A stretch of 64,000 nt of DNA. Source: Helicoverpa zea (taxonomy: Eukaryota; Arthropoda; Insecta; Lepidoptera; Noctuidae). The translations under genes and the position numbers were made by a program. Every line of letters starts with the position of its first letter. The first letter of the stretch is position 1. Positions 1 to 11,296 of the stretch are shown piece after piece. Location of the stretch: the NCBI RefSeq assembly GCF_022581195.2, contig NC_061453.1, positions 12,232,001-12,296,000 of the forward strand, written 5' to 3'. The notes beneath the pieces were generated by a model that searched no databases, had not been told where the DNA came from, and worked only from the letters and a program-made list of their open reading frames with translations.

Positions 1-3000
1 TTAGTGTATTTTCTACTTCGATGAGAAAATGCGTGTATGTTAAAGGCGTCCATAGTTTTAAACTTGAGAGTGCAGAACCTACAAGATATAGAGCCGGATC
101 CCTTGTGTATCTGGTTGTGTAACCGTTTAGTACTCTTCTTGGTGATGGGTTTGAAGCAGAACTTGCACTCCTCATATTTGAAAGTATCTTCGCTTACCAC
201 GTATCCTGTGCCTTCGTCATCACTCTCTATGGCACATAGATGGTTATCGTAATCCACTCTGGAGTAGAAATACTCACTGCATTTCTTGCACTTATTTTCT
301 TCATGATAAGTTAAATGTCTGTGCAGGTTGTAGAATCGCTTGTTGCATATCGGGCAGGTCTCCTCGATAGACTCGCGGGGCTCGGTGAACCACTCCTTGT
401 CATCTCCGTGCTCCTCTCGCATGTGGGTTATCATATCTCGGAAGGCGACGAACGTCTCATCGCAATGTTCACACTTGGTCGGATTATCCACGTTCAGCTG
501 TGCCAAGTGGTGGTTCTTATGTTTCCGGTACAAAACCAACGTGCTGAACTTTTTACTGCAGTAAATACATCCATAGTATCCAACAGTTCGATGGTAGATT
601 TTATGAGTGTTTAGAGCATACTCATTTTCGAAAACTCTGAAGCAGTAATCACAGACAATTTCTTGCTTGCCCGTGGACGCTTCTCTATTGACTATAATGC
701 CGTGTTGCGTGCGCAGATGACAGTCTAGTTTCACTTGAACATGGAATGCTTTGTAACAAATATTGCATTTTACTCTCTTAGGGTAAACTTCTGTATCGCC
801 TAAGAGCTTCTTCTTCTCGCAGGAGAATGCTAAATGTCCTTCGAGGAACCTGAGCGAGCTGAAGTAATCGAAGCAGTAGTTACACCTCAGGGAGTTGTGG
901 TAATCGATGTGTCGCTCATAGTTCCCCTTGCTGGCGAGGACCTTCATGCATATGGAGCATTGTAGCTCTTTGAGCGGTCCGGTGAGCGGCTGGTCGGAGC
1001 GGTCGGCGATCCAGTTCTCGTCGATGTTGTGTGCGTCGCGCAGGTGGTGGTGCAGCCCGTAGCCCTTCACGAACGTCTCGTCACAGTGCGGGCACTTCAG
1101 CGGAGTCTCGAAATGTTTCTGCGCCAAGTGACTCTTTATGTGCATGCGATGGCTCCGCAGCGATATCGTCTTCTTGCCACAGAACTTGCATTTAAAGAAC
1201 TCTGGTTTCCTGAGGTGAGCTTCCTCGTGTGACTGTAGCCGTCTTTCGTCCAGAAATACTTTGGCGCATAATTTACACGAAAAGTACGATTGTGGTGGAG
1301 CGTCAGGATCGGCTTTGATCATCTTACTTTCAGGATGTGTCCGCCTCAAGTGACGGATAAGTTTCACCAAGTCGGGATAATACCGCGTACAAATTGGACA
1401 CTTGACTTTATCCTTGCGGATTTTCTCTATTCTCTTTTTGTGGGACTGGTGATCGAAGTTGTGTCCCTTCACGTGTTTTTGGAAATAGCCTTCGTCAGTG
1501 TAGCCCTTGCCGCAAATGGTGCACTTGTAGGGGCCGTTGTCGTCCTCGTAGTGCGATCTGATGTGGATTTCGAGTCGTCTTTTGTTAGTGAACTTGACTT
1601 TGCAGATGCTGCACTCGTGCCGGGCGCCGTACAGGAACGTTTTAGAGTTGTGCCAGATTAAGTGATGTTTGAGGGAGTTCTCTGAGTCGCACACTTTGCC
1701 GCAGTGCCGGCAGGTGTGGGTGCCGTCGTACACTTGCTTGTCGACGTTGCTGGGTAGCGCGTCGCCCACCACCGTGTTCTGGACGCTGTCGCCCTTCTTG
1801 TAGTGTATGGCCATGTGCGAGAGGTAGACCTTGCGGTGCTGGAAGACGCGTTCGCAGATGGAGCACTGGTAGTCCTTGGTCTGGAAGCGCGTCTGCTTGT
1901 GGAAGTTCATGTGCGCCTGCGCGGCGCGGAGGTGCTTGCTGCGCCGCCCGCAGATAGCGCACGTCAGGTGCTTCGGGTCCAGGTTCGTGTCGTGGTAGTG
2001 CTCGCGCATGTGGATCTTGTAGTGACACTGGAATTTGAACGCCTGCAACAAACACAAAATGACTTGAAACACTGTCTGACCAAATATTTATCATAAAATT
2101 AAATTTCGAAAACTGAAGTATGACGTACCTCATTGCAGACAGAGCACTGGTACTTCTTTTCAATATTGTTACCAACATTGGTGTGCCAGTTGACGTGCCT
2201 CTTCAGAGATATGAGGGTGGCCATTTTCTTGCCGCAGATGGGACAGGTGAAACCGCTCAGGTCGACTAGCGGCTTGCTCTCTGCGCCCGGAACCTCACCA
2301 AAGTCGTTGTGACTCTGGATCCAGTCCAGGGGTTCCGCTTTTGCCACAACGACTTCACAAAAATCCGACGGGTTAACGGTCTCTTCTACCCGCTTCTGTT
2401 TGAGCCTGTGAATGAGTTTGATATGGTTAGCGAGCGCGACGCAGCTCTTGAAGGTGTCCCCGCACTCGGCGCAGGTGTAGATGTTGCGCGGCTTCATGTT
2501 CTTGGAGGTGTGCATCTGGTTGTGCTCGTTGATGCCCGCCACCTTCATGTCGAGGTCGCAGATGAGGCAGCGCACGGAGCAGTCCTTCAGGTAGATCTTG
2601 GCGCGCTTGTGCCCCGAGCTCATGTTGTGCTTGGTGCGCTTGTGGTGCAACAGTAGTCTGCGGTACGAGAACTGCTTCTCGCAGATATCGCACGTGTTGT
2701 CCTCCTCTTCTTGACTAGAATCTGACTCGGTTTGGCGGTATACTGTCTCGCTCAGTAGGCTCGTCGACGGCTTATCGGGTGGTTCCACCTTCACTTCTAC
2801 AGGTACTTCAGAGTGACACCGCGCCTCGTGAGTCTCCAGAGACCTTTTATATTTAAACTCTTTTTGGCATGTTTTGCATTTTAGTAGTCGGGTGGGGGTA
2901 TGAGATTGACTTGGTACTGACTGGATTGATGCAGAATCGTCCATGGTGCTTGCCCTATAAATGAAAATAAAGTAACAGTATCAGTAATTATTCATTCCAA

Positions 3001-5639
3001 TCAACGTTATACGTATATGGGGATCAGTAATAGAAATTACCTGGAGTCGTTGTCAGCCGCGGCGTCATTACCGTCGATGTTGGACACGTGCGCCGCCAGG
3101 TGCGTGATGAGCAGCTCCTGCGAGGCGAGCTTCTTGTAGCACATCCTGCACTCGTGGTAGTCCTGCGTCTGCGGCTCCACGGCCGCCCGCTCGTGCGACA
3201 TGCGAGGCTCGAAGTGCATGTTCTTAAGGTGTTGGAAGTAGGAAGTCTTCCTCGATGTTAGCTTTTTACATATTGGGCACTCAAACGGTACACTGTCGTC
3301 CCTGTTGGCACACGAGTTGAAATGCGCACTGTGAACGTAATAGTCATCGAATGACTTCTGACAGAACAGACACGGCACTGCAACCTTTCCGTTCTCCCGC
3401 TTTTCTCTTTTCAATACCGCAGCGTGAACTACCTTCATGTGCTTTGCCAAATTATCAACGGCCTTGAATTTGGCATTGCACAGTTCACACACTATGTTCC
3501 GATTGGTCATGCCATCGATCGGCTCTAGTGAAATGAGCAACTCCTTCTGTTGAGGCTTGACGGGACTGGTCGCCTTAGCACATATTTCCTGGTGACGCTT
3601 CAACATGATCTTCAATTTGAATGTCTTGCCGCATTTGTCGCAGTTTAGTTTATCTTCTACGTCTGTAGCGTCGCCGCTATCTTGGGGTATATCGACGACG
3701 GCGTTTTGGCCGAGTGTTTCTTTTTTTTCGTGTATCCTCTTGTGATTGATGAGACTTCTTGCAGATGGAAATTGTTTGGGGCAGTAGTTGCATTTGTAGT
3801 TACTCTTAAGTAAAGGCTCGTCGGAATCAGTTTCTGGTAAGTACGGGGCGCTATTGTCATCGTAATCGGAGTCTAATTGCGATATGTTGCCCGACAGTTT
3901 TCTGGGTCTTTTGTAACTCCTTCTGAGTTCCTCGACGCGTTTAGAGCCGCTGGGTCTGTAGTCACTGGAAGCCCCAGTAGATGCATTGCCGATGCTGTCT
4001 ATGCTACGCTTCCTTGATCTAGCAGCGGGTGTTACTTTTTCCTCGGTGGCAGATGGAGCTTTGGTCAAGTTGGAGGTGTCGGTATGATTGGAGAAGGCGG
4101 AATCACTGCTTTGCCGGTTTGGAGGTGTTGGACTGGCAGACCGGATGCTAAATCCTGTAGATAGAGTATCTATCAACATGAGATCGGATCTTAAAAATAT
4201 TATGTAATGCAAGAAGGCAAGGCTCACCTGGTGGTGGTACATAGTTGCGGCGTAGCTCCTGGTCAGCTCGCTCGCACTGCTGCTTGAAGATGTAGGCGCT
4301 ACTGAGTTTCTGAATGCACTCTGAACACACTTTGTCTGGCAGCCCATCACCATCATATATCTTGAACAATACATCTTATAATTACGAGAGAATTATGAGA
4401 GATAGTTCATGGAAAATCTTTATATCATTCCGGGAGTCAACTCTTTTTGTATGAATGAAACATGCAGAAATAGAGAGGGCCTGTCCTTGCATCAATCTCT
4501 CTTGCACTGTTTGACACCTCAAAGCATTGGGTAAGGAGGGATTGGTACTCTATTATTTTTACCATATCTATGGTTATTAGAACTGAAACAGAGTTATGGT
4601 GGTAATCATAAAAACATGAAACTGAACATCAGTATAATTTCTAACAAAGTATTTTAATATCTGTATACGGTTCTCCAAACCATACAGACAGAATTGTGTT
4701 GCTGGGGAGTTTGTTCCACCACTTCTTCCTCCCACCAAAAACACATAGGAAGTGGTGAAGGGCAGGCGTTTTGGGGGCTGTCTTTTGTAAATTTGACGTT
4801 CGAAAAGTGCTGATTTTCAGCCTACTTTGAATAAATGACTTTTGATTTTGATTTTCATCATGAATAAAGTTCAATAACATTTTTGTATCGGAGTTTAGTT
4901 GCTAGATTTAAGATTTAGAAATAACCAACTCTTCAATTGTAGATAGAAGATATTTGAAGTTTGATATTTCTTGTTTGCTTTTTACTTGTACTTTATAAAA
5001 CAAATACATTTGTAATAAAAATATTCATTGTATGTTGATAGCACTCTACACTCAGATTTTCTGAGTTTTTACCCACGATGGAACTGAGCAGGTATATGCG
5101 TTTAGGGTGAGAGATGTGCGTTTGTGTGTTTGTTAATACAGATTTTGGTCAGTAGGTCATCTTAGGATTTTTATTAGTGTATAAGAATTATTTTGGATCT
5201 TGAAGGACCATTTCCAACAGAGAAATGAGATGGACTATTCACCTAGATCCCATGAACCATTGTATTTAAACAATAACAAATCGAAATAATAGTTCTAGTA
5301 TAACAACAGTCATTTGTGTAACCAGGTAATACACAAGTGATACAGACAATATTGTTAATGAAAAATTTTCATGAGCATTTCATACTTTAACAAAAGTGTT
5401 AGTCAGCATCAAATTTCAGTAATCCTCGTCAGATCACCAATTTGTAACAAGATACGAAAGGAAGTTCCGAATATTTGATCGAATCAGCACTACTGAAGAA
5501 TTCAAGTAAGTGGACTTACTTTCACCCGGGCGCATTCCATTGCCATCTCCGCAAGTTGCAAGGCATTGTCGACCGTGAAGATGGAGTAAAAGTCGCCAAG
5601 CTTGAGGCAAAGCCTGCATTTTCCGAGCTTGAGTGCCAT
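1..5639 (-). CDS. ZAD-domain poly-C2H2 zinc finger protein (3' end beyond the window)
   Basis: Probable sequence-specific DNA-binding nuclear protein. Five exons read on the minus strand: 5639-5520, 4360-4228, 4154-3041, 2954-2129 and 2042 to beyond base 1. All borders are GT..AG, and codon phase is kept across every junction, giving 1,411 visible residues. Exons 1-2 form a ZAD domain with zinc ligands C8, C11 (CRLC), C52 and C55, and the typical DGLP before the second pair. ZAD domains are an arthropod dimerisation module. A linker rich in Ser and charged residues follows. I count about 31 C2H2 fingers: 6 in exon 3, 6 in exon 4 (the last split by the 86-bp final intron) and 19 in exon 5. Several linkers are long, so not all fingers need contact DNA together. 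The stop codon lies outside the window. Orthology to a named gene is not claimed. The start ATG at 5639 is the only one in frame with CRLC. Confidence 0.9.
4640..4858 (+). repeat. Interspersed repeat, LINE-type 3' end (copy 1 of 4)
   Basis: About 200 bp in intron 1 of the ZAD gene. It ends in AATAAATGA and a short TTTTGA-type tail, as at the 3' end of a non-LTR element. The same sequence recurs at 10657-10858 (inverted), 40683-40855 (same strand) and 59562-59700 (inverted, decayed). It gives an ORF containing WWNKLPSN that also appears in copy 2, but I do not recognise a protein. The rest of intron 1 (4361-5519) shows nothing else. Confidence 0.7.
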
Positions 5640-5869
5640 ATTGATTTGCTCTCAAGAAACTTCATGTCACTTATACATCATCTCTGCGGAACAAACGATC
5701 GCTAACTACAGCAAAACACGTATTTATACCAAAAAGAACGTGATACACAGCTTCTACTATTATATTTTATCTAATTTTTGGCCAAAATATTAAAATATCA
5801 CCTTTGATAACCGGCATATTCTTCACGTAAATCGTACACACACAAAAACACAAGACATCAACATAGAGA
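5640..5869. promoter_or_regulatory. Upstream region of the ZAD gene, cut off by the hAT insertion
   Basis: Only 230 bp separate the ZAD start codon from the hAT target duplication. On the other side of the transposon, only 328 bp separate the second duplication from the RCCD1 start codon. Before insertion the two genes were divergently arranged with about 560 bp between start codons, so they probably shared a promoter. No TATA box or initiator can be picked with confidence. Confidence 0.5.
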
Positions 5870-5877
5870 CAGCACAC
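5870..5877. repeat. 8-bp target site duplication, left side of the hAT element
   Basis: CAGCACAC, identical to 9016-9023. Eight bases is the target duplication length of hAT elements. Confidence 0.95.
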
Positions 5878-6513
5878 TAGAGATGAGTCCGATATCATGT
5901 CACATGTTAAAATCATCGATATTTTAAAATCATTTCATCATGCAATGACAACGACAAAATCATCAATGCTTTTAAATCATTACTCGAATCGAATGACAAT
6001 GAATGAATTGAATGCCAACTTCGGTGATTTTCGGCCGTTTCGCTCGGCCCCGCTCGGGTGTGCTCGGTCGCAATCGCAATGCGCAGCGGCGGCCCGGCGG
6101 CGGGCGGTTCGAATCGCAACGTTGCGACACTTATGTGTGACTGTTGCGAGGCTTGCCCGATCGTATGACTGGGCGCACGGAACGGCAACAATTCTTTCAC
6201 TTCGTTGTTTAAGTTTGCGCGCGAACTTGACTCGAAAGGTTGTTTTTTTGTGAATCATTGTTTTGGATTGAACTTTTGATTAGGAAAGGACGAGCATCCT
6301 TACCTAATTTTATTTTACGCGTACGAACTTACGAAGTACGTAGTGTAATTTGTTAATTGACTTATGCCGTAGTAAATATTGAAGTGTATTACAAATTTTA
6401 AAACCAAGTTAGTATTTGCAGTTTGTGCCTAAAATATTAAAAACGTATGGTAGGTACTTAACGTTCTTATTTAATGAGTGGTTACAGTTTACCTAAATAC
6501 CTATTAATAAAAA

Positions 6514-8466
6514 ATGGCATCAACTTTAAGAAAAACATCCAACGTCTGGGTACATTTTGACATTGAATCCGTTGGTGAAAAGACAGCAGTGTGTAAACTG
6601 TGCAGGGTAAAATTATCCTATAAAACTTCCTCAACAAATTTAAAAAAACATATTTTAAGAAAACATCCTACGGTTGAAATTCAAGATGAACGTAGGAACA
6701 TGGGTATGCACCAAAACAGTTCAGAACAACGTTTGGAACAGGAAGCTGGCCCTTCTAATCAAGCAGGATCCCAAAATCTGACTCAACAGTCTGTTGTTGC
6801 TTCTTCTGCTAGTCACTCAGCCGAGGGTAATCCGTTGCCACAACCACACATTATCCAGCAGTCTTTAGTTCGACAACCTACAATAGCTCAATTTACACAG
6901 AGAAAAAAAATTACACCATCTGAACAGGAAAGGTTGAATAGACTACTTATGAAATTGTTCATGTTAGATTTTCAACCATTCAGTATTGTGGAAGACGAGG
7001 GCTTTGTTGCATTTGTTCATGGTCTAAATCCCATTTACCAACTACCTAGTCGTAAGTACCTTTCAAACACTTTACTGCCATCAATGTACCAGCAAGTTTT
7101 TAATGAAACAAAAACAAAAATGACTGAAGAAGCAAAAAGTGTATGCCTTACCACAGACTGCTGGACATCAAAAGCAAATGAGTCATATATGGCCATAACA
7201 GCTCATTACATCGATCAAAACTATATTTTGAAGTCGCTTCTCCTGCAGTGTGAAGTCCTCCCTGGACATCATACCGCCATAAACTTAGCAGCTCAATTAA
7301 GAAAATGTGCATCGACTTGGAACATTACAGACAAAATTACCATAGTTGTGTCTGACAACGCGAGTAACATAGTCTCCGCTATCACGACTGAGCTGAATTG
7401 GCGCCATTTTGGGTGTTATGCACACAGTTTAAATTTAATTGTCAAGAGTGGATTAAGCGTTGAAAATTTGCAACAGACAATCACCAAAGTGAAGAACATT
7501 GTATCTTTTTACAAACGTAGCCCTTTGGCCACAGAAAAGTTTGTAAAATATCAGGTCCAACAATCGGAGGCAAAAACAGCAAAAAAACTCACTCAGTCTG
7601 TGGAAACTCGATGGAACTCTGACTTTCATATGCTGCAAAGGTTTCTTGAACTTAGAGAGGCTGTAACTGCAACACTTCCACTCAGCAACTTCAAAGGTAC
7701 ATATCTTGAAGACAATGATTGGAAAATTATTCAAGATTTGCAGTGCGTGCTTAAACCCTTCGATGAAGTGTCTACGCGTATGAGTGGAGAAAAATATTTG
7801 ACGGGTGGAGAAGTGATTCCAATCACACAGTGTCTTTTGCAAACATTAGAAACTCTAGAGTTGAGAGAGTTGCATGATGTTGTGAAATTGGTTTTAAAAA
7901 AGCTAAAAAAGGAAACTTCGGAAAGGTTTCGCAATTTGGAATTTAGCAGAACACTTGCACTATCAACTTTTTTAGATCCGAGGTTTAAAATTTTCATGTT
8001 TCCACAACATCTGGCTGAAGAAACGAAAAAAGTTGTCATCGAATTGGTAGCTGCGTCAATTGCAAAAACTAAACAATTAACTACTCCAACCCTAGCTACG
8101 ACACAAAACTCGGGAAGTAATACTGAACCATCCATATGGAATTTATATAGGACAGCAATTGCGAAAATAGAGCCTAAAGGAACCCCGTTATCAAGAGCGA
8201 TAGCGGAAGTTCAAAGGTACCTAGACGATGACATCCTTCTAATGGGATCGGAACACGACACTCCACTTCAGTGGTGGAAAAACCACGAACATGTTTACCC
8301 AAATTTGACGAAATTAGTTTTTACTAAGTGCTGTGTGCTGGCAACATCAGTGCCTTGTGAAAGGGTATTTTCACGAGCTGGTACCATGGTATCCGAAAGA
8401 CGCACTCGCCTAGGAGTTTCAAAAGTAAAACAGCTTATGTTTTTAAACGTCAATTGTAGCCAATGA
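6514..8466 (+). CDS. hAT transposase with BED zinc finger (ZBED1-like)
   Basis: 650 residues without stops or frameshifts; ATG in the context AAAAATGG. A BED finger spans residues 10-55 (VW..F, C27, C30, H46, H51). A low-complexity Gln/Ser linker runs to about 125. The RNase H-like core follows, with D215 in TTDCW, D281 in VSDNASN and the CxxH motif at C301-H304. The hAT C-terminal dimerisation region spans about 575-645 and contains QWW, then PCERVFSRAG, whose Glu (about 616) is the expected third catalytic acid. The family cuts and pastes DNA by hairpin formation at the donor site. Domesticated ZBED genes exist, but intact terminal repeats and target duplications make this a resident transposon rather than a host gene. 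A 5'-UTR intron in the element cannot be excluded. Confidence 0.95.
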   Translation: MASTLRKTSNVWVHFDIESVGEKTAVCKLCRVKLSYKTSSTNLKKHILRKHPTVEIQDERRNMGMHQNSSEQRLEQEAGPSNQAGSQNLTQQSVVASSASHSAEGNPLPQPHIIQQSLVRQPTIAQFTQRKKITPSEQERLNRLLMKLFMLDFQPFSIVEDEGFVAFVHGLNPIYQLPSRKYLSNTLLPSMYQQVFNETKTKMTEEAKSVCLTTDCWTSKANESYMAITAHYIDQNYILKSLLLQCEVLPGHHTAINLAAQLRKCASTWNITDKITIVVSDNASNIVSAITTELNWRHFGCYAHSLNLIVKSGLSVENLQQTITKVKNIVSFYKRSPLATEKFVKYQVQQSEAKTAKKLTQSVETRWNSDFHMLQRFLELREAVTATLPLSNFKGTYLEDNDWKIIQDLQCVLKPFDEVSTRMSGEKYLTGGEVIPITQCLLQTLETLELRELHDVVKLVLKKLKKETSERFRNLEFSRTLALSTFLDPRFKIFMFPQHLAEETKKVVIELVAASIAKTKQLTTPTLATTQNSGSNTEPSIWNLYRTAIAKIEPKGTPLSRAIAEVQRYLDDDILLMGSEHDTPLQWWKNHEHVYPNLTKLVFTKCCVLATSVPCERVFSRAGTMVSERRTRLGVSKVKQLMFLNVNCSQ

Positions 8467-8511
8467 ATAGGCACAACAGGCAAGAAAATGTAAATATTTG
8501 TAGATATACAC

Positions 8512-8570
8512 ATAAAAAAAAAAAAAAAACAAAAAAAAAACAAAAAGCAAAAAAAAAAAAAAAAACAAAT
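8512..8570 (+). repeat. A-rich low-complexity run inside the hAT element
   Basis: Nearly pure A interrupted by single C or GC, 46 bp after the transposase stop. It may serve as, or derive from, the transcript's 3' end. It gives a spurious Phe-rich ORF on the other strand. Confidence 0.8.
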
Positions 8571-9015
8571 AGGTACCAAGAAGTAAGTACCTCAATTTAA
8601 TCATTGTAAATATACCAATCTTTTAAATGCGCCAAAGAAAAGCAAAATGATATTATATTTTTATTAGGTACCAGTATTATTTTGCTAGTCTTTGCCAGTC
8701 CTAAGCCTGGACAAAGCATGAAGGTAAGATTGGAATATTACTTGTAGGAAAGGTGCGTTGGTATTTACGCAACCAAGTTTTTACGCCTACTACTAAATAA
8801 CAAATGATAAAGTCACTAAGCCTTTACACCGTTCCGCGATCATTTCATTTCATCTACTCATTCATTAAATCATTACTCATAATTGAAGTGCCGTGGCCCG
8901 TGATGTGCTCAAACAAAAATCATTGATGATTTTGTCATTGTTCCTGTCATCGATATTTTTTTGTCATTGTCACGCAGTCATTGATACAGAAAAATCATCA
9001 CTCAGCCCATCGCTA

Positions 9016-9023
9016 CAGCACAC
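9016..9023. repeat. 8-bp target site duplication, right side of the hAT element
   Basis: CAGCACAC, identical to 5870-5877. It is followed by a short CA run that belongs to the original target site. Confidence 0.95.
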
Positions 9024-9351
9024 ACACACAAGCGTAAACTGATTTTTTTTAACTGACTACTGACACTAGAGTAGTGGTGTTCTTTTCGGTTAGTAGTCCA
9101 ATTCGAGTCCAGTAGTCCCATAGACATAATATAGAGTAGTCCTGATAGTCCAGTCAGTGTTGCCAGTACCAAAGTCTCCAGTTGTCAAACAGTGTCAAAC
9201 AAAAATTTTAAAAAATCTGTCAGTGTTATTTGTTGAGGTTGTATTGTGGCTTGTCAGTGTTTGTGTATGGTTTGTGTTTATTTCATTTTCTAGGTTATGT
9301 TTTGAAAATATATGTTGTGTATTGTTACTTCAAGCAAGTTTCACAGCCACA

Positions 9352-10554
9352 ATGGTGTATTATATAACGGGTTCTAATTTATTTGGACAGTGGCTTTGTG
9401 AGGATGCAGTAATAAATAAATTTAGAATATTTAATGCACCTAAACATGACGATTCAGGAATTAGTTTGAACGGGGCTTCTCTTGTACAGATCAACTGGTC
9501 GTATAACATATTTAAAATAGCCGGAAGTTTTTATATAACAGGAGCCTGGGGAGGGAAAGAACAACAGCTCATTAAATTATCACTACCAGCAGAGTTCACT
9601 GATTTAAAGGTGGAATTAAATGCAGTTGGCAATGATTATAAATTATTACTGATTGGTAAGAATACTGATTCAATTTGGGCTATGGATCGGGAAAAACGAG
9701 AAACTAAGAGAATTAGATTTTGTGCTGAGACACCTCTTGAAGAAATTGTGAAGAAGCAGAAGATAGAAACAAATATTATAAAAAGTGTTTTCATGAATGA
9801 TTGTTGTTTGCATTTGACCTCTGACGGGAATGTGTACAGTGGTATATTGCCAAGCTATGTGGACACTAGGAATTGTAGTGGACAAGTTATCGATATTCGA
9901 TGTGGCTATGAACATTTTGTATTATTAACTGAAGAAGGCAGAGTTTACACTTGGGGTAATGGAAGGTAGGTCTAATGTCTATATTAGAGTAGAAGAAACC
10001 CAAACTCTTCCAGTATTTAATGCTCGTTGATCAAATTAATATGCTCATTGGTTATTAAATATTTTGTTATTATTTTACCTTTCAGGAGATTGCAGTTAGG
10101 CCATGGTGATATAAGTAGCCAAGAAGTGCCCACAGAAGTAGAAGCACTTGCGGGAATTAGAATAATAAAAATTTGTGCTGGAGGTTGGCACTCTTTGGCG
10201 CTCAGCACATTTGGCGATGTCTACGCCTGGGGCTGGAATGACACTGGCCAATTAGGAATAAATAATGATAAGGGGAATAGTAATGAAAGTTATTCTATTC
10301 CAACTCTGATCGACTTATTTGATGAGCAAAATGCAGGGGTCACAAAAAATGTAAAGCATATAGCTTGTGGCTCTCGGCATTCAGCTATATTATTAGATGA
10401 TAATACGGTATGGACAACAGGATGCAATAAATATGGGCAGTTGGGCCTTTCAGAAGAGAAGTATCCTTCACTGAATTATTTTAAAAAGGTCTTCCACTGT
10501 GATAACGAATGTGAACTACTATGTGGGCTATGGAGTACTGTGATAGCTAGTTAA
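9352..10554 (+). CDS. RCCD1: RCC1-repeat protein, RCCD1-like
   Basis: Two exons, 9352-9965 and 10086-10554, joined AG|G across a 120-bp intron, give 360 residues. The start at 9352 is chosen over an in-frame upstream Met at 9157 because it has a good context (CCACAATGG), begins the conserved YYITGSNLFGQW motif, and leaves upstream sequence that looks like leader. Blade motifs of an RCC1 propeller are visible: CGYEHFVLLTEEGRVYTWGNGR..QLGHG across the splice site, CAGGWHSLALS..G.VYAWGWNDTGQLG, and CGSRHSAILLDD..W..G.NKYGQLGL. The short length and diverged N-terminal half fit RCCD1 better than RCC1 itself. Human RCCD1 partners the JmjC protein KDM8 and affects chromatin and mitosis; that role here is by homology only. 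Its 5' end faces the ZAD gene across the hAT insertion. Confidence 0.88.
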
Positions 10555-10581
10555 CTCATAAATGTTTTACCTCTGTAAGTA

Positions 10582-10591
10582 AATAAATAAA
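10582..10591 (+). terminator. Polyadenylation signals of the RCCD1-like gene
   Basis: Two overlapping AATAAA hexamers, 28-37 bp after the stop codon. Confidence 0.7.
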
Positions 10592-10656
10592 ATGTAAAAT
10601 ACTTTTTAGTCGAATTTTATTTTGAGGTTTCAATTTGGTATTGGAATAAAGTATAT

Positions 10657-10858
10657 AACTCAAAATCAAAATCCAAAGTCATTTATTCAAAGTAGGCTGA
10701 AAATCAACACTTTTGAACGTCAAATCAACAAAAGACAGCCCCCAAAACGCCCGCCCTACTACTTCCTATGTGTTTTTGCTGGGAAGAAGAAGTGGTGGAA
10801 CAAACTCCCCAGCAACACAATTCTGTCTGTATGGTTTGAAGAACCGTATACAAAACAT
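10657..10858 (-). repeat. Interspersed repeat, LINE-type 3' end (copy 2 of 4)
   Basis: Inverted relative to the copy at 4640-4858 and clearly homologous along its whole length, including the tail. The two copies flank the ZAD 5' exon, the hAT element and RCCD1 as a pair of inverted repeats about 6 kb apart. Confidence 0.7.
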
Positions 10859-10860
10859 TG

Positions 10861-11296
10861 AAAATATCACTCAAAATTATATACATAAATTTGTATAAAA
10901 AAAAACTGTCACAACGTTAGATGCACATAAATTCTTACTTTTATTAACCGAGAGTAGCTCCCCACGGTGGTAGTAAAACTATTGTGTGATTCTTTGCAAC
11001 AATAGACGTACCTGTCAGGATCTGTCCAAAATCTGTCAAAGTCAGTGTCAATCTATCATTTTATGCGATGTTTTGTGTTCAGTCAGTTTTTCCAGAAAAT
11101 ATCGCGGCACGAAACGCTTGATTGTGTTTGTTGTAAATTAAAACAAAACAAACCCAGTATAAAGAAGGAGTTTTAGAAGAAAACATTTCATAAACCGCAT
11201 CGAACCACTGTAACGTCGTGTGACGGTGTACGTTTAGAGTATTTGCAATTAATTACATTGCACCCAGATATACCAAGGATTATCCATTTTTAAGAC
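10861..11296. other. Intergenic DNA and leader upstream of PRMT9-like copy 1
   Basis: No ORF or repeat recognised. It should hold the promoter and 5'-UTR of the following gene, but no core promoter motif stands out. Confidence 0.4.

Larger units (their letters stand above)
5878..9015 (+). mobile_element. Complete hAT superfamily DNA transposon (3,138 bp)
   Basis: The element is bounded by perfect 8-bp duplications. Its ends are imperfect terminal inverted repeats, TAGAGATGAG on the left and TAGCGATGGG (reverse complement) on the right. Both subterminal regions are dense in AATCATC/GATGATT motifs, which are likely transposase-binding repeats. It encodes one uninterrupted transposase at 6514-8466. 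Identical duplications plus an intact ORF suggest a recent insertion that may still be mobile. The GC-rich stretch 6030-6200 and the A-rich run after the ORF are non-coding parts of the element. Confidence 0.93.

Noticed and set aside
2099..2944. A separate zinc-finger gene starting at the Met at 2944
   Set aside because: An acceptor lies 10 bp upstream (TATAG|GG), and the preceding exon ends in the matching phase (AG|G). The finger pattern continues, so this is an internal exon.
4154..4374. Reading the ZAD gene from a Met at 4374 through to exon 3 as one uninterrupted ORF
   Set aside because: That frame destroys the CSEC part of the ZAD domain. Splicing 4228 to 4154 (G|GA) joins the ZAD frame to the finger frame, and exon 1 supplies CRLC.
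9157..9351. N-terminal extension of the RCCD1-like protein from a Met at 9157
   Set aside because: The extension has no conserved features. The ATG at 9352 has a better context and begins the conserved part.
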